Below, piece by piece: positions 15,072 to 17,016 of a stretch of 17,016 nucleotides of DNA. Every line of letters begins with the position of its first letter. Positions within the stretch are counted from its first letter, which is position 1. The stretch is taken from NCBI GenBank assembly GCA_036732565.1, contig DAINCF010000095.1, positions 1 to 17,016 of the forward strand, given 5' to 3'. The stretch comes from JAIVJN01 sp036732565. Lineage in GTDB: Bacteria > Acidobacteriota > Vicinamibacteria > Vicinamibacterales > UBA2999. Under the pieces are notes generated by a model. The model searched no databases, had not been told where the DNA came from, and saw nothing but the letters and a program-made list of their open reading frames with translations. The position numbers were made by a program, and so were the translations under genes.

Positions 15072-15276
15072 GGGGGCGGGCCATCGTACGCCGCTTCGGT
15101 CGATCGTTCAACACGATCGCCCGGAGTCCACATCATGGATCGCCGCGCAGCGCCGTGACGGGAGTGATCTCGGTCGCTCGTCGGGCCGGAACCCACGTCG
15201 TCGCGACCTCGAGCCGTTCCCCATGAAGGTGCCGCCCGCGGCGTTGCGTGGTAAAGATCCTGGCGTGAGGTCCCAA
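15072..15276. promoter_or_regulatory. Divergent intergenic region with a short inverted repeat
   Basis: This 205-bp region separates the divergent hydroxylase-like and Tat-cupin genes. It holds a perfect 7-bp inverted repeat CGATCGT (15101-15107) / ACGATCG (15113-15119) with a 5-nt spacer, a possible operator or hairpin 30 bp before the minus-strand start. A GAGG Shine-Dalgarno (15267-15270) serves the cupin ATG at 15277. I see no recognisable gene; open stretches here are short and begin without ribosome sites. Confidence 0.35.
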
Positions 15277-15729
15277 ATGATTACGCGAAGAGATATCGTC
15301 GTGGCGGTAACCGCGGTGAGCGTCACGCTTGGCGTGACCGCGATGGTTCGGGCGCAGGCGAAGGTGATGCCGTCGTCAACCTGGGACTGGACGGCGATGA
15401 CCGCCCAGCCGACCAAGGTTGGTGCCGTGCGTCGCGTCGTGCAGTCCCCAACGCCCACGCTCGACGAGCTCGAAATCCACATTACGACGCTCAACCCGGG
15501 CGAGTCGCCGCATGCGCCGCACTCGCATGTGGACGAAGAGCTCATCATCATCAAAGAGGGTACGGTCGAATCGCTGAATCACGGCGCCAACGTCCGTCTC
15601 GGTCCAGGGTCGGTGATCTTCCAAGCCTCCAACGAGCTGCATGGCATCAAGAACATTGGCGATACGCCGGCCACCTACCACGTGATCCGGTGGAACTCTC
15701 CAGGCATGCTGAAGAAGAAGTCTCAGTGA
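15277..15729 (+). CDS. Tat-exported cupin-domain protein
   Basis: This is a 150-residue protein. The ATG at 15277 is preceded by GAGG 6 nt upstream. It begins MITRRDIVVAVTAVSVTLGV and continues to VRAQA: twin arginines followed by a hydrophobic stretch and an AxA-like site, which fits a Tat signal peptide and export of a folded, metal-loaded protein. The two cupin motifs are complete: GESPHAPHSHVDEELIIIKE followed by Gly (His, His, Glu ligands) and GPGSVIFQASNELHGIKN (third His). The function is not known from sequence; a small-molecule-binding or dioxygenase-like role is possible. The stop TGA overlaps the ATG of the next gene by one base (TGATG), so the two are translated together. Confidence 0.82.
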   Translation: MITRRDIVVAVTAVSVTLGVTAMVRAQAKVMPSSTWDWTAMTAQPTKVGAVRRVVQSPTPTLDELEIHITTLNPGESPHAPHSHVDEELIIIKEGTVESLNHGANVRLGPGSVIFQASNELHGIKNIGDTPATYHVIRWNSPGMLKKKSQ

Positions 15730-16091
15730 TGATGATCCTGGTGGCGGGACCCTACCGGTCGGGCACCGGTGACGATCCTGACAAGCTGGCGGCGAACGTG
15801 AAGGCGATGGAAGCGTATGCGCTGCCGCTGTTTCGCGCCGGCCATATTCCGATCGTCGGTGAATGGCTGGCGCTGCCGCTGGTGGCGCTCGCGGGATCGC
15901 GCGCGGTCGGCGATGAACCGTTCAACGAGATCTTTCATCCGATCGCGATCCGGCTCGTCGAACGGTGCGACGCCATCTTGCGAATCGGTGGACCTTCACA
16001 AGGCGCCGACGAAATGGTGAGACTTGCACAGGCGCGTAACGTGCCGATCTTTCGCGCGCTGTCTGAAGTGCCCGGCTGCGAATCGACCTAG
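15729..16091 (+). CDS. Nucleoside 2-deoxyribosyltransferase-like (DUF4406-type) protein
   Basis: This is a 120-residue cytosolic protein. Its ATG overlaps the cupin stop (TGATG); a second ATG directly follows at 15732. The start MMILVAGPYRSG is the typical first strand and loop of the nucleoside 2-deoxyribosyltransferase-like fold. This is followed by NVKAMEAYALPLFRAGHIPI (the conserved helix-strand unit) and by IGGPSQGADEMVRLAQARNV, which matches the S/Q-x-GAD-x-M substrate-binding loop of DUF4406-like proteins. Members act on nucleotides or are uncharacterised. The coupling to an exported cupin gene is odd because the two act in different compartments. An upstream in-frame start at 15690 would lie inside the cupin gene and is rejected. 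The fold call is firm, the reaction unknown. Confidence 0.78.
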   Translation: MMILVAGPYRSGTGDDPDKLAANVKAMEAYALPLFRAGHIPIVGEWLALPLVALAGSRAVGDEPFNEIFHPIAIRLVERCDAILRIGGPSQGADEMVRLAQARNVPIFRALSEVPGCEST

Positions 16092-16131
16092 ATCACAAGC
16101 ATTTCGAGCCGGTTGGCGTCGCCTCGTCTGA

Positions 16132-16194
16132 GCATAGGTACTCCTGCCTATGCCAATTCCGTAAAGCTACCCAAGCAAAAGCGGCAAGGCTGCC
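16132..16194 (+). promoter_or_regulatory. Candidate structured RNA leader (weakly c-di-GMP-I riboswitch-like)
   Basis: This lies in the 201-bp leader of the tail-tube-like gene. A 7-bp hairpin GCATAGG (16132-16138) / CCTATGC (16147-16153) is followed by CCGTAAAGCTACC (16159-16171) and, after an AAGC-AAAA-GC hairpin, by GGCAAGGCTGCC (16183-16194). The known c-di-GMP-I (GEMM-I) aptamer has a conserved GCAAAGCC-type string followed by a hairpin and a terminal GGGTTGCC-type string, so order and wording are similar. The canonical GGCAAACC segment and GAAA tetraloop are not clearly present. It may be a divergent variant, a different RNA motif, or chance. Confidence 0.3.
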
Positions 16195-16292
16195 TATTCC
16201 TCTCGACCTGGCCCGACGGCATCATCGCGTGCATCGCGCTTCGACGACGAGTGCGAGCAACGCGTCCGTGGTGGACCACGGAAGGAGGAATT

Positions 16293-16805
16293 ATGAACAG
16301 ACTTGGTGCGCTGGTTGCCCTGGGGTTGAGCCTTACTGTGACGTTCGGCAGCATACCGGCCCATGCCCAGGTGGTGCAGCTCGAGGCGCTGCGGTACTCC
16401 CTCACGATTGATGGCTACGAGATCGCCGCGTTCTCAGAGCTCGAGGCGATTCGCTGGGAAATAGAGATCCAGAACTACTGGGAAATGAACGCGGACGGAA
16501 GTTTCGTTGCCAGGGATAAGCCGGCGAAGATGAAACCGCCCAGCGTCACCCTCAGGCGCGGGCTCTCTGGGAGCCTGGAACTCTGGAACTGGCATGAGGC
16601 CGTGCGAACGGGATCGATGTCTGCTGCCCGCAAGAGCGCCGCCCTCACCATCTACGCCAAGGACGGGAAACCTGTAGGCAAGTACTGGTTGGAGAGGGCT
16701 TGGCCGAGCAGTATGACCTTGGAGGGTCTCAAGGTGGGGCGGTCCGAAGCTTTGTTCGAGTCCGTGACGATCGTCTGCGAAACAATCGTAAAAGTCGACC
16801 CGTAA
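16293..16805 (+). CDS. Exported phage T4 gp19-like tail-tube-fold protein
   Basis: This is a 170-residue protein. The ATG at 16293 follows a strong AAGGAGG at 16282-16288. Residues 1-26 are a classic Sec signal peptide (MNRLGALVALGLSLTVTFGS, ending PAHAQ). The mature domain of about 144 residues matches the T4 gp19 tail-tube family in order: SLTIDGYEIAAFSELEAI (strand and turn), PPSVTLRRGLSGSLELWNW (the conserved LxRGLtgs-LWxW block), AALTIYAKDGKPVGKYWLER, AWPSSMTLEGLKV and ALFESVTIVCETI. Normal tube proteins are cytosolic and polymerise into the inner tube of phage tails or contractile injection systems, so a signal peptide is unexpected. No sheath, baseplate, spike or ATPase gene is visible within the window. 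Upstream is a structured leader; downstream a 97-bp tandem repeat. The function is unknown: a secreted polymer or surface appendage subunit is one inference. Confidence 0.78.
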   Translation: MNRLGALVALGLSLTVTFGSIPAHAQVVQLEALRYSLTIDGYEIAAFSELEAIRWEIEIQNYWEMNADGSFVARDKPAKMKPPSVTLRRGLSGSLELWNWHEAVRTGSMSAARKSAALTIYAKDGKPVGKYWLERAWPSSMTLEGLKVGRSEALFESVTIVCETIVKVDP

Positions 16806-16838
16806 CCATGAGCAAGCGGTCCCGATGATCGAGCCGTA

Positions 16839-17016
16839 GGATTCGTGCCCGCTAGCACGAGCCGAAGGCGAAGTGCGCGTGCCTGAGGAGCTGACGAACC
16901 GCAACGCGCGCGAAGCGCGGGGGCTGGAATCAGTGGGATTCGTGCCCGCTAGCACGAGCCAAAGGCGAAGTGCGCGTGCCTGAGGAGCTGACGAACCGCA
17001 ACGCGCGCGAAGCGCG
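16839..17016. repeat. 97-bp direct tandem repeat, running off the window edge
   Basis: Copy 1 is 16839-16935 and copy 2 starts at 16936 and is cut by the window end after 81 bp. The 81 shared positions differ at one base (16864 G versus 16961 A). Each unit contains a hairpin TCGTGC-CCGCTA-GCACGA (16843-16860 in copy 1) and a hairpin CGCGC-GAA-GCGCG (16907-16919). The period is not a multiple of three and no reading frame continues across copies, so it is non-coding. It begins 33 bp after the stop of the tail-tube-like gene. Total copy number is unknown. Confidence 0.85.

Noticed and set aside
15138..15224. Short open frames in the gap before the Tat-cupin gene
   Set aside because: No ribosome site, very short length and no recognisable peptide; treated as non-coding leader.
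16889..16935. Hammerhead ribozyme core (CTGACGA and CTGAGGA occur in each repeat unit)
   Set aside because: The matching GAAA segment and a consistent stem II were not found; the CUGANGA strings alone are too short to support a ribozyme.
16839..17016. CRISPR array in the tandem repeat
   Set aside because: The whole 97-bp unit is repeated without variable spacers, there are only two visible copies, and no cas genes are present.
16839..17016. Integron attC sites in the repeat units
   Set aside because: No paired core sites of the GTTRRRY / RYYYAAC type bound the hairpins and no integrase gene is in view.
16293..17016. Prophage remnant, because of the tail-tube-like gene
   Set aside because: Only one tail-type gene is present, it is exported, and no integrase, capsid, terminase or att-like repeat is visible in the window.

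Overview
The window is GC-rich and gene-dense and reads as a chromosomal segment of an Acidobacteriota bacterium, most likely of the Vicinamibacteria type. This is inferred from three things: two large Oar-like TonB-dependent receptors with an N-terminal carboxypeptidase-regulatory-like domain, a lineage-typical mix of secreted TPR, cupin and DUF5009 proteins, and paired palindromic repeats of the REP/BIME kind (the GCC-TTTA-GGC type). No rRNA, tRNA, CRISPR array, insertion sequence or complete prophage was seen.

Layout. A receptor gene on the plus strand (36-3560) converges on a long run of minus-strand genes. The two directions are separated by a repeat pair made of two inverted GTAG-headed palindromes (3569-3655). 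Read in the direction of transcription, the minus-strand run is: a small hypothetical gene (13290-13039), a DUF5009/HGSNAT-like membrane acyltransferase (13033-11930), a secreted TPR protein (11847-10264), a second Oar-like receptor (10169-6903), a second repeat pair with GTGG heads (6820-6896), a cupredoxin lipoprotein (6779-6144), and an 831-residue protein (6157-3662) that fuses a TauE/SafE-like membrane transporter to a large soluble domain of unknown function. The last two genes overlap by 14 bp and are probably translationally coupled. A nearly identical 26-bp block centred on the palindrome GATGTnACATC lies 55-67 bp upstream of both the TPR gene and the second receptor gene, which suggests shared control.

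The right side holds a secreted cupin (13313-13798) that converges on a His-rich membrane protein of the fatty acid hydroxylase/desaturase type (15071-13806). Next come a Tat-type cupin (15277-15729) and a nucleoside 2-deoxyribosyltransferase-like gene (15729-16091) whose start overlaps the cupin stop. The last gene (16293-16805) encodes a phage T4 gp19-like tail-tube-fold protein carrying a clear Sec signal peptide. Its roughly 200-bp leader contains a structured stretch with weak resemblance to c-di-GMP-I riboswitches. It is followed by a 97-bp direct tandem repeat that runs off the window edge.

The strongest candidates for something undescribed are the exported tail-tube-like protein with its structured leader and downstream tandem repeat, the TauE/SafE-soluble-domain fusion coupled to a cupredoxin lipoprotein, and the shared palindromic element in front of the TPR and receptor genes.
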